NCBI GenBank assembly: GCA_907163375.1
Contig: CAJQUW010001409.1
Location: 806,001-870,000, forward strand
From: Prostheceraeus crozeri
Taxonomy: Eukaryota; Platyhelminthes; Polycladida; Euryleptidae
Direction of reading: 5' to 3'
Length of the DNA: 64,000 bases
This document shows, one piece after another, positions 12,197 through 22,596 of the stretch (position 1 is its first letter; every line of letters begins with the position of its first letter). Below the pieces are notes generated by a model. It was not told where the DNA came from. It did no database searches and saw nothing but the letters and a program-made list of their open reading frames with translations. A program made the translations under genes and the position numbers.

Positions 12197-14511
12197 TCAC
12201 CAAATATCAAGTTTGTCAAACAGATTGCGAATTACATTTTTAAAAAGATAGACTGAAGGAACATTAATTTCTTCATCCGACAACTTATTCCAAAATTTGG
12301 ATATATAAACTGTAAAGAAGTATTGTCTGTAATTATGATGGTGACGTTTTGGACACATGCGAAAATGGTTACCTAGAGTAATTGACACATTTGAAATTTC
12401 AAAAAAATCATGCATGTTCAAATCAATTTGTCTATGAAACATTTTGTACAAAAAAATGAGATGGTAACGTAGCCTACGAGCTTTGAGTGACAACAAGTTA
12501 AGAGTGCGGAGTCTGTCGCGGTATTCTAAATGACTTACATGATATAAAGATTTAGACATACGTCTCTGAACGCTCTCGATCAGTTTAACATTTTTCACTT
12601 TATGCGGACACCACAAAATATTGCAATATTCTAGAACGCTACGAACGTGCATCTTGTACAACAAAACAACAGCGTTTGGTTCTAAATAATTAAAAGATCG
12701 ACGAATCAGTCCTAGTTGTCTTCGAGCACGATTTACAACGCTTACTACATGAGAGTCAAATGAAAATTCATCATCAATAAATACCCCAAGATCTTTGTAC
12801 AATTTAACAACAGGAATGACTATCCCAGATAAAGAATATGAGTATTCAATATCCATATTACCAAATCGCATAATGGCGCACTTTTGTAAATTCAATTTCA
12901 TTCCATTAGTCTGATTCCACCTTTCGATTTGTTGGATGTCACTTTGCAGATAATTTTGCTCGGCAGAGGTTGGTTGCTTGCATGCAATTTTCACATCGTC
13001 GGCATATTTGATTACTTTGGAGAAAATCAGATTGTCTTCAAAGTCATTCATATACAACACAAACAGAATAGGGCCCAAAACAGAGCCTTGAATGAACCCA
13101 CTAAGGATACTCCGAGCAGAAGATTTTACTCCCTTGTAAACAACAATTTGATAGCGGTCGTTAAAATAGTTAACAAGCCAATCGATCAAGTGATCATTAA
13201 AAGAATATTGCCGCAATTTGGTAAGCAAATAATCATGAGGAACTCTTTCAAAGGCTTTACTGTAGTCAAGAATAATGCATCAACTGTTTCTCGGTCATCG
13301 ATTGTCCGTGTGATAAATTCATAAAAATCTAAACTTGCTGTTTCGGTCGACTTTTTCGGTAAAAAACCATGTTGCGAAGACGATAGAATGTCATTAGCGT
13401 AACAGTGATCACTAATAACACGTCTAATAATTCTTTCCATGACACGACAAATAACGCTAGATATGGTAATGGGTCTATAATTTGAAATGAATTTTTTTCT
13501 CCAGATTTGTAGACAGGCGTGATCATAACTGTTCTCCAGTCATCAGGAATTGCACCAGACTCAAATGAACATAAGAAAATTCTCGATAATATTGGAGACA
13601 GTTTAGACATACATTTCTTGATTATAAGATAGGATAGACCATCATTATCCAGATCTCGTTGAGTTGGGAAGAGTGGAGAGGACCTCGTAAATAACATCAG
13701 GTGAGAAAGAAGGGTTCGACATGTTATAACAGCACGACGTCATTTTCATGTTGACTTGATGCGATTGCTTGTCAGAAGATATGAATAAAGAAGCAAAGTA
13801 GTCATTAAATGTCTCACTGATACATTTTTGAGTCAGTATATACACCTTTTGAGTCATGAAACGTGTTGGGGAGACAATTGGATTTTACTTTCTCATTAAC
13901 AAATTTCCAAAATAGCTTCTTATTTGATCTAAAACTCTGAGCCTTTTTATTTTCGTGTTCTTTAGTTGCCATTCGCATTTTTCTATCAAGATTTAGATTC
14001 GCTAGGATCAAACCTATTCTATTGCGATAATCAGGGTTGTTTTTCACTTTAGCAAAACATCGCCTGCGATGGCGTAAAGCAGTTCTTACGTAGCCACGGA
14101 AGCTGGGACACCATCTCGTTTCAACTTTTTAGGGATACAGTTATCAATCATGCTTTTGAAAGTATCAAGAAAGATTGTCCATAGATCATTTACATTGTCA
14201 GCACAATAAAAATGGCTCCAATCGTGGTTACTTATCATTTCATTTAACTTTCTCCATTGTGCTTTCGAATAAAAATGGATCAATGTTTCGTGCGATTTAT
14301 GCCTCTCAAATAATGCGTGGAATTTCCAGGTCAATATGGAATGATCGGAGTTGTGAAATTGTTCTGATACTTGCAAGTCGTTAGCACACAAATTTGACGT
14401 TGTAAACACGAGATCGAGGATATTGCTAGATGCAGGTCTAAGACCGATATAAGATATAAGATATAAGACCGATAAAGTAACTGTTTCCTTTCTTTTACGG
14501 TTTGAGCCATA
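12197..14511 (-). pseudogene. RT array copy 4, 3' part, cut by the 7.4-kb insertion
   Basis: This copy is interrupted at 14511 by the inverted-repeat element; its first ~55 codons continue at 21947-22114. It is the most diverged copy. Single-base deletions lie near 13270, 13488 and 14113, insertions near 13651 and 13820, and several substitutions (12258, 12287, 13287, 13293, 13846) are absent from other copies. The C-terminal frame 13228-12197 keeps QGSVLGPILF and KYADDV. FLDYSKAF is broken by the frameshift near 13270. Confidence 0.9.
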
Positions 14512-15230
14512 TAGTCTGGGAGCCAAGCCGTCGTATCGTGCTTAAAAACGAAGTAAAAATGACACCCCTGCTATACTTTTCTTAACACTTTCATGTTGTT
14601 AAGGGGTGCATGGGACATCAGAAAACAGTTGTTAGCAATGCCAACTCTCTTGCAAAAGTTGCTTTAGGCCTACTTTTGTAAAACTATCACGATGTTAAAA
14701 ATGCAAAGCATGGAGTGAGTACGGAACACAAAAGTAACTCTAGATATGGATTGAAACAACGTATACCTACGCACGACGTCTCATTTTGATTGTCTAGATG
14801 TCCTCTCACTCATAAATTTTGTTGGAAGTGAATACGTTAAAGAACGAAGTCGCCCCAGAGTCAAAAGGTCACAAAACCTAGGTCAAAACTCAAAACAGCA
14901 CTTTTCCTGAAGCCTGACTCACTGCCTTTGGAGCGATCAAATACTTCAAAATCAAACAGTAACCTCATCTAGGGACCCATGGGAAGTTTTTGAAACAGTT
15001 GTTTGGAGGTCATGACCCAATGACGTGATCACAGGTCAAATTTCTGTAAAGGTCAAATTTTAAAAAAATCAATAAACCCAGCTTTTTTTGGTCTTATCGA
15101 TATTCACACGCATTCCGTTAGCCTAGGCACAACCAGGGGATAGTTATCCATAGTTTACAAATATATCCTTCTCAAATCAATGATAATACTTTGACTAGAA
15201 GTTATCATTAGGCCTATTCAGCCGGTCAAG
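14512..15230. repeat. Left terminal inverted repeat, ~719 bp
   Basis: Matches 21946-21240 in inverse, starting TAGTCTGGGAGCCAAG and ending AGCCGGTCAAG. The main difference is a 16-base stretch (from 14527) replaced by about five bases in the right copy, plus scattered substitutions. The repeat holds many TTTGACC/GGTCAAA words but no gene. Confidence 0.95.
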
Positions 15231-16153
15231 GGATCAAGAAGTTATCAATAGCGTAGTTCACCACATTTTCACCGAGACCGTGCAGGAGGAATTGACTGTT
15301 ATCGGCGGCGTAGCTCAGGATTTCCTAGAAATTTGGAATCACCGGTGAGCTGCTGTGTTCCATGATGAAGTTACACTCGCGCTCGTAGTACATCGACAGT
15401 GGAAAGGATGCCCAATGAGATGAACACAACTTGTGACGTCATAAACAAGTTCTTGAGTGGGTAACATTTTTAACGTCGTTCATTATCGATGCTTGCGCTT
15501 TGCGTTATCAAAACAATCCTCTTCGTGTACTTCTGTTATCACTTGCTTGGAATATTCGACTCTTCTTCCGCCCGGAAATACCATTAGCTATTATTTCTCG
15601 CAATCTGCATTGATATCAATTAGCTGTCGGTGTTCGAGAGCCACGACCGGTGAATTTTAGGTACGGTAATGATTTAAAATTAATGGATCACATATTCTAT
15701 GTATACCTCTGTGATTTGTAGAGCAAGGAAGTATTGCATCATACCGTTTGTCGAACGACATCAACGTGTGTGCGGCACATGTACAACGCTCTCAAGCCTC
15801 CATTTCTGAAATGTTCGGATGAGAACAAGGTAAGTCAATTTCCATCTTTATAGCATCCCTCATTGAATCTAAATCGTCATTTATCGTACACATTTTTTAT
15901 GAGAACTGAAAATAATGATAATGACAAACAGAAAATGAGTTTTCCTAGAACCCCCCTGCGCAATTTTTTATACCAAAAAAACTTGTAAATTATTTTGAAA
16001 AAAATGATAATTAGAAACAGAAAATGATTTTGAAACTTTGATTTTTCTGAAGAAATGGTGGATAAGATAGGACTAATGTTAAACTCGATAACTCATTTTT
16101 CGATTTTCATTTTTCGTTTCTTTTTTTCAGGTTAACAAGATCCTTCTTCAAGT
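15231..16153 (+). promoter_or_regulatory. 5' leader of the element gene, with likely intron
   Basis: Non-repeated DNA between the left TIR and the first long frame. A consensus donor (AACAAG|GTAAGT at 15830) and an acceptor with a long pyrimidine tract (TTTCTTTTTTTCAG ending at 16130) suggest a ~300-bp intron in the 5' leader. The 15777 ATG upstream of the donor, joined across it, reads in a different frame from the ATG at 16154, so it would be an upstream frame. The transcription start cannot be placed. Confidence 0.4.
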
Positions 16154-16624
16154 ATGGAACCATTACTTTCGAGGAACACGAAAAAGAAGCGTCGGTCAAG
16201 CTCCTGTCATGAATTCAGAATTGACTATTCGAAATGCATCATATGTCAAAGTGCAGCCAAAAGACATGGAAAAACGTCCACTATAACAAGCAAAGGTTTA
16301 CCAGGATTGAAGTCGGCAATTTTCATGCGAAAGGATGAATTGTTTGCGAAGATCTGGAGTGATTTAGAGGATGAAGCTACCTTCTTGGAAAAGAGACCAA
16401 TCGTCCATGTAATCTGTCGTAGCAAATATACACTCAAGACAACATTGGATAACATAAAGTTGAGGTCTAAGCAAACGAAAGGAGAGAAGTCGGACTCTTT
16501 AGACAATTCGACTATTCGTCTAAGATCTGAGTCTTCATCTTTGGTTGGGAAATCTCTTAAATATAATAAATCTGTCTGTTTTCTTGTGAAAAAGAGAGAG
16601 ATAGCTATGGAGTTTGGACCTTGA
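16154..16624 (+). pseudogene. Element gene, segment 1: zinc-binding N-terminus
   Basis: The ATG at 16154 is the first in the long coding stretch and follows a strong splice acceptor. The segment is lysine/arginine-rich, then has a Cys-x2-Cys pair (YSKCIICQ, codons 25-32) and a later His/Cys pair (HVICRSKY), as expected for a small zinc-binding unit. Near 16580 the protein similarity moves to the next frame: the present frame ends within 50 bases, while the neighbouring frame continues with a second Cys-x2-Cys-like pair. I infer a one-base change in a run of T around 16578-16583. Function: probably DNA or protein binding for the element; not established. Confidence 0.6.
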
Positions 16625-17805
16625 TTGCCATTGCAACGCCTGATGGGAGGGAAAGAGCTATACACAAGAAGGCAAAGGATATTAATGATGAAGTCATGTT
16701 ATTCAAGATTAAAGGACATGGTGAAACGTGTGTAGATATGGTGGCTAACAATTTTCATTATCACAGGAGTTGCATGAGTCGATATATGAACAAACGTACA
16801 CTGAATGACAAAGAAATATCTTCAGATTCCAATCAGCACGATGCAGTATTTTCACTTCTAGTATCCGAAATCTTAGATGGACTCCGCAACGAGAGACACG
16901 TTTACTCAGTTGACCAAATTGTGATGAGATACAATGATTTATTAGCTGAACATGGTAAGACTGAATGTAGGCCCGATAGACTGGTCAAGCGTATTGTGAA
17001 TCACTTTACAGCTGACTTAGTTCAAACCGTGAAACTGAAAGGCAGAAGTCTCGTATGTCCAACATCGCTTACTGTAAAGGAATTGTGCAGTCAGGTTTTC
17101 GAATTGAAATCTAATCTGAACGAAAGCAATTTTCTTTCGAGCTCCGATAACGAATCTGAAAATGAAAACTGTAACACTTCTATGAATTCGTACTTAGTTG
17201 CGAAAATCATTCGCGCTGAGCTGAAACAAGTTTCAAGAGATACAGAAATGTCAGAAATAGAGGTATCATGCTCAGCGACCTCAAGTCTAGTTCCAGTCAA
17301 CTTGTACAATCATTTGGCATGGTTGCTTTTTAACGCATCTGATTCGATGGATGAAGATGGTCGAGTTGATTTACTGGACGAGCAGAAGAAACGTGTCATG
17401 AGTCTAGGAAATGATGTACTCAGTTTGATGAACAAACAACCTACATCAAAGCAAGTTGGTCTAGCCTTACATATTTTGAAGGAAACCAGAAACAAGAACT
17501 TGATCACTATGACTAATCGACTTGGACACTGTATCTCTTATAGTAGTGCGCAGCGATACGTGACTACTATAGCTAATAAAGTTCTCGAAAAAGAAGAAGT
17601 CGAGGGGATTTATATTCCAGAGAATATCGTACATGGATGCTTCCTTCAAACTGCCTTGGATAATCTGAATTTTCATTCAGAAACAGAAGATGGTGGTAGC
17701 TTAGATGCAACGACCAATATCATTTATCAGTATTCGAGCGGAAATGACACCATAGACATATTAGGAGAGTTCCCTATGATCCGAAAAATCGAAAAACGAC
17801 GATAG
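16570..17805 (+). pseudogene. Element gene, segment 2: second zinc pair and helical region
   Basis: The frame opens at 16570 after a stop and lacks its own ATG near the start, as expected for the continuation of segment 1. It supplies CEKERDSYG and then NFHYHRSCMSRYMNK, a His-x4-Cys pair that completes a second zinc-binding unit. The rest (to ~17765) is helical and acidic, without motifs I can name. Near 17765-17770 the coding signal moves to the next frame, which reads VPYDPKNRKTTIEIP and continues for 180 codons. The stop at 17805 is therefore an effect of a frameshift. No function is known for this region. Confidence 0.55.
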
Positions 17806-18386
17806 AAATACCTGATAAGTTCCATTCAGTTAAAAGTCATCTCACTCTAAAGGATAGAAAAGAAGCGCGAGCACTGAATTGTGTAAAACTAGATGACATA
17901 GCGAAAGTAAGCGAAAGACAGGACTTATCAGATGTTAACATCGTTTTATTCTTGTTGCGAATGTTTCCGACTACACTTCTGATAACTGATGGCGATTATA
18001 ATTCAGCGTTTCACAATACTCCAACATGGAATTCTTTTTTCTCGCGATATTCTGGAAACGATAAACCTAAGACTGAAATAGGATACGGTCCATTATACCC
18101 TCAAACACCAACCGATCCAGACGTCGTCAAAACTTCTCTCGATTATTTTGTAACGCTGACTAATAAGCTAAATCAGACAAAGACCTTTGTCACTTGTGAT
18201 CAAGCCATTTATAACATCATCAAAGGCCTAGTGAAAAAGAATCCAGTTCGCTATAAAGATGTCATTCTTCGTCTCGGTGGCTTTCACAATTCAAAATTTC
18301 ATGGGCTCGATCGGATTCCTGATGAAAGAAAGTGGAATAGAAGACTTGCTGGTAACAGCAGAGATATGCCACCGGGGAACAGCTAA
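17769..18386 (+). pseudogene. Element gene, segment 3: DQ..Y and GGFH block
   Basis: Continuation of the gene in the third frame, with no stop from 17769. It contains TFVTCDQAIYNIIKG and then VILRLGGFHNS, a pair of blocks I recall as conserved in the uncharacterised animal proteins of this kind. The aspartate followed by the GGFH block could belong to an RNase H-like fold, but that is a guess. At about 18290-18300, inside GGFHNSK and next to a run of four A, the coding signal shifts to the following frame (NFMGSIG), so the last 30 codons to 18386 are not real. Confidence 0.55.
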
Positions 18387-20310
18387 CAAAGTCATAGCAG
18401 GAAAGGATTATTACAAAATGATACGTTATCATTCCTGGCTTTGCGAAGCATTCTTCATGCTAAAATGGGAAGCCTTTGAACAATGGTTGTTAGAAAAAGA
18501 AACAGTTGGTCACGTTGAATCGATTTCACCTATTACTGAACTATTACAGGACATTGGAAATGATTTCAAGGCACAAGATAAAGATAACTTGCGGAAGCAT
18601 GTCGATCGTGTTCTTGATAACCTCAGCACATTACTCAATGTATGGGAAGAATTTGAGAATTCGTTTGGAGAAACTGCCAAATTTTGGGATATGTACATTG
18701 ACATGGTTCTGATTTTCGAGTGCTATGTTAACGCTGAAAGGGCCGGACTTTGGGAACAACATATAATAGAAGCCCGAAACATGCTACCATACATCGTGGC
18801 ATCCGGACATACTAAATACATGTCATGCTTGCCAATTTACCTCGAAGAAATGATGAACCTCCCAACCACAGCACCAGAAGTTCAAGTGGAATTTGAGTCT
18901 GGAAACTTTGCTGTTCATCAGAAACATGTTAGCTTCAACGGTGTGTGGACAGATATTGCTTTAGAGCAGACGTATAATAAGGAAGGGAAAAACAACTTGT
19001 TCAAAGGCATAACTCAGAAAGAAACAGCTAGAGAGAAGTACATAAAAGCTTTACCTACCTTAACAGCAGTCTCTGAAAGCATGAAACAAATGGTACACCT
19101 ACAATCTGTAACTTCTGACCATCATGAAAAAATAAGCAAAGATGACTTGCAGAAAATTTTGAAAATTAGAAACACAGTTTTTGAAGATATGAGAAATCCC
19201 TTTTCCTCGAATGTTGAATCTGAACAGCTAGTTAACATTTCAACTGGAGAAATATTGATTGCGTCAGAAGTTGTACGTTCCAAGCAACTAGGATTGGATG
19301 CTATTGTAGAAGCAAGAACGAGTGGCGCCGCGAAGATAATTTCTCCAAAGATACTGACTTTTACTTTGCAAAAAAAGAAAATGAAAAATAAACAAGATCC
19401 AGTGAAAATGATAGCATCGGAAGAAATCATCGTTACGAGGGCCTTGTGTTTTACTCAAGATTTGACTGAGGAAGGTAAGATTGAAGCATTCAGTTTTGAA
19501 TGGTGTAATTATCCTCCAAGTCTATTTGAACCGAGCAAACATGACAAAGATGCATACAAAATGCGGAAAGGAAACAAAGTTGATTTCTTAGACACCATCC
19601 GTACTAAATTGAATGGAACGTGGAGCCCTTTGAGCGAGCTCCCACCTTCGATCTCCAAGCCGGTTTATCTAATTGATGCTATGGCATCTATTCATCGCTT
19701 TCAAACTCTAGGGGCAATCGTCTTTCACCAACTTCCTGAGCTGTACAGGAACAAGATATTGAGGATAAAACCAGCAAATTGTTGCGAAATACATTTCGTT
19801 GCTGACAGATACGACTTTGGAGAAATGAGTTTAAAAAGTGATGAAAGATTGCGACGCCAAGAAGATTTGGCCATGGTTGAGTATGAACCCACAGATAACA
19901 TGAAAATACCACAATGGAAAGCATTCACCTCAAATCCCAAAAACAAGCAGAACTTGCTGAAATACATTGCCTCGTGCTGGAGTACATGTCATTTGCCTGA
20001 GGGCATAAGCCTTATATTTGATATTGAAGATCAGCACATTAGTGTGACCAACAAAGATACAACCCCACTTGAAAGGTACAATAATCACGAAGAAGCGGAT
20101 ACGAGGATTTTCGCACACATAGCCAACTGTTCCGAAAGCAATTCGTTTGTCATACATGCAACGGACACAGACATTATTGCTCTTGCAATGTTTCATTCTC
20201 AACGGTTATCTCATGTCCTTGAATTATGGGTTGAGAAGAATGACACTTATTTGCCTATCCATGACTTGGTCAACCAGCTTGCTGAGAACTTGGAGAAGGA
20301 AAAAAACTAG
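18259..20310 (+). pseudogene. Element gene, segment 4: FEN/PIN-nuclease-like domain
   Basis: The true segment starts near 18295; the ATG at 18259 is chance. The first part is helical. From about codon 470 there is an ordered acidic series: YLIDAMA (Asp codon 19675), FVADRYD followed by SLKSDERLRR (Asp codon 19804), NHEEADTRI (Glu 20089 and 20092, Asp 20098) and ATDTDI (Asp 20164 and 20170). The order D, D with a basic tail, E-A-D, D-T-D, with ~24 residues between the last two, mirrors the metal-binding acids of FEN1/XPG-type PIN-fold nucleases. I infer a structure-specific nuclease that may act at element ends or on flaps. The frame ends at a stop after a run of six A at ~20301, where coding moves frame again. 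Confidence 0.6.
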
Positions 20311-20939
20311 TGCTGACTGGAACCTTGCTAGCTTCCTACGTATTGTCCGGCTGTGACTCCGTCAGTTATCCATTCGGTCGTGGTAAAAAACGCTCTACTA
20401 ACGTAGCTCTTCAAATGATTGGAAAAATGAATCACATAGTTGACTTTTCTCATAATGATTCACATGTTAGCTCTACAGTTTTTGATGAAGCTAGGGACTT
20501 CTTTTGTCGTTTGTATGGAAAACCGGAGTACAGTTTTTCTCTTGACCACTTACGCGCTCATCTGTTCACTTCCACTAAACGCGACTTACGCTTGCTACCA
20601 CCGACAGAAGATGCTTTCCATCAACATGTTTTGAGAAGTCTTTGTCAATTCAGCTTATACAAGGAAGCAGCAAAATCAAATCCGTGTCTCCTTTCACCCT
20701 TGAAATTTGGACGAAAGCTGGATCAGAAGGGAGCATTAGTTCCTGTTATGATGACAAAAGAGAGCAAAATGGCGGCTGCTAAACTTCTTTTCTGTAAATG
20801 CAAGAAAGGCTGCCTTCAAAAGTGTTCATGTGCGAAAAACGGAACTGCATGCATAATCGCATGTAGCTGCAATGGCCATCATTTGAAGTGTGGACGTCTG
20901 GAAGAAGATAGTGAGGAGGATGACATGACTTTTCAATGA
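20304..20939 (+). pseudogene. Element gene, segment 5: GCD motif and CXC-like C-terminus
   Basis: Continues the gene after the shift at the A run (~20301). It opens with a SGCDSVSYPFGRGKKR block, a hallmark of the family as I recall it. It ends with nine cysteines (20787-20895) spaced C-x-C-x3-C-x3-C-x-C-x6-C-x3-C-x-C-x6-C, then an acidic tail. This spacing resembles tesmin/TSO1-type CXC (CRC) zinc modules, which bind DNA in known proteins. The stop at 20939 is followed by a polyadenylation signal. DNA binding by this module is inference; the cysteine spacing is seen directly. Confidence 0.65.
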
Positions 20940-21239
20940 CTTTCATAGTAACTTTCATGGTTTTCAGCGTCATGTTCACCTAATATAAGCAAGACATATG
21001 AGCAACATGAGTCCTTTTCATTTTGATCTGGTCTTCATAGGAAGTTACAGAAAAAATGCATATTGTGCCTTAAAAAATGAGGGTAGGAAATGCGAATGGG
21101 TCACAATAAATATATATTTCAAAGTAATAAATTAATGTAATAGTAACATAATATAATAATAATAATGAAAAGTGACGTAAATAATGTAAAATAATGAAAT
21201 AGAGAAAAAGTAGCCGATTACGTATGCTACGAATGACCT
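20940..21239 (+). terminator. 3' region with polyadenylation signal
   Basis: AT-rich sequence between the element gene and the right TIR. A perfect AATAAA lies at 21105-21110, 166 bases after the stop, and a second at 21127-21132. They fit the 3' end of the element transcript. Confidence 0.5.
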
Positions 21240-21946
21240 CTTGACCGGCTGAATAGGCCTAATGATAACTTCTAGTCAAAGTATTATCATTGATTTGAGA
21301 AGGATATATTTGTAAACTATGGATAACTATCCCCTGGTTGTGCCTAGGCTAACGGAATGCGTGTGAATATCGATAAGACCAAAAAAGCTGGGTTTATTGA
21401 TTTTTTTAAAATTTGACCTTTACAGAAATTTGACCTGTGATCACGTCATTGGGTCATGACCTCCAAACAACTGTTTCAAAAACTTCCCATGGGTCCCTAG
21501 ATGAGGTTACTGTTTGATTTTGAAGTATTTGATCGCTCCAAGGCAGTGAGTCAGGCTTCAGGAAAAGTGCTGTTTTTGAGTTTTGACCTAGGTTTTGTGA
21601 CCTTTTGACCTCTGGCGACTTCGTTCTTTAACGTATTCACTTCCAACAAAATTTATGAGTGAGAGGACATCTAGACAATCAAAATGAGACGTCGTGCGTA
21701 GGTATACGTTGTTTCAATCCATATCTAGAGTTACTTTTGTGTTCCGTACTCACTCCATGCTTTGCATTTTTAACATCGTGATAGTTTTACAAAAGTAGGC
21801 CTAAAGCAACTTTTGCAAGAGAGTTGGCATTGCTAACAACTGTTTTCTGATGTCCCATACACCCCTTAACAACATGAAAGTGTTAAGAAAAGTATAGCAG
21901 GGGTGTCATTTTTACTTCGTTTTTTAGCGCCTTGGCTCCCAGACTA
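21240..21946. repeat. Right terminal inverted repeat, ~707 bp
   Basis: Inverse match of 14512-15230, ending CTTGGCTCCCAGACTA. It is followed by the duplicated ATA (21947-21949) and then the resumed RT copy 4. Confidence 0.95.
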
Positions 21947-22114
21947 ATAGATGCATGCGTAGCTATAATACATCTCACTCCATTGAACACAATATCTCTT
22001 TTCAATAAAGATGAAATTTTTGATGCTACTGCTTCTTATTTCGTTAGGACTTTCAGTATCATCATGAAGAATGAATATTTTTCTTGCAGAAGAGAGAAAT
22101 CGATGTGCTTGCAT
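21947..22114 (-). pseudogene. RT array copy 4, 5' part beyond the insertion
   Basis: The first ~55 codons of the unit frame (ATG at 22114) resume after the duplicated ATA. Together with 12197-14511 this makes up copy 4. The spacer 22115-22596 follows, leading into copy 5 with no change in unit phase. Confidence 0.9.
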
Positions 22115-22596
22115 CTGAGGTTTTCATGTAGCACATTTACACTCTGATATTTACCGTATCTTCTCGATTAGATCTCGCACTCGATTGCAGCCCGTCTTCA
22201 AATAGAAATCGCACATGAATTGAAACAAATAATCTTATAACTGCCACCAAAATCAATCAATAAAAATGTTTTTACGACCTTCATTAAGAAATCATTGCCA
22301 TTGAGTGTGACTATAAGTCTTTTTTCAATTATCTAGCAATGGCTGTCAATATTCTTCTTGTTCTGCATTTGACCTGATTTTAGTCTCTTGAACGTCTTGA
22401 ATTTTAAATTGTCAACATAGCACATGCAGGTCATGATTTTCACATGTAGATCATAGGTTTACATATCTGTATTTCACAAGAAAATACATGACCCAATTAA
22501 AGGGCATAACAGATGAAATCATATCATCACGTCAACATTGGAGAATAATTTACAGTGGAATTGTGCACGAAAAATTTGCTACATTGCAGTAAGCCA

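Larger units (their letters stand above)
14512..21946 (+). mobile_element. 7.4-kb long-TIR element with FEN/PIN-like and CXC-like protein
   Basis: The element begins TAGTCTGGGAGCCAAG and ends with the inverse, inside RT copy 4. The uninterrupted sequence in other copies (GAGCCATAGATGCATG) shows that ATA is duplicated at both edges (14509-14511 and 21947-21949), a clean 3-bp target-site duplication. Terminal inverted repeats are about 719 bp (14512-15230) and 707 bp (21240-21946). Between them is one plus-strand gene spread over five frames (16154-20939, ~1,595 codons). No DDE transposase, polymerase or integrase is recognisable. The near-identical TIRs suggest a recent insertion. I recall proteins with the same order of motifs as multi-copy uncharacterised proteins in many invertebrate and fish genomes. 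I do not know an established transposon name for it. Confidence 0.85.

Noticed and set aside
14512..21946. Integrated virus or Maverick/Polinton for the long-TIR element
   Set aside because: No DNA polymerase, capsid, packaging ATPase, protease or integrase motifs; the length is too short for a Polinton and the duplication is 3 bp, not 6.
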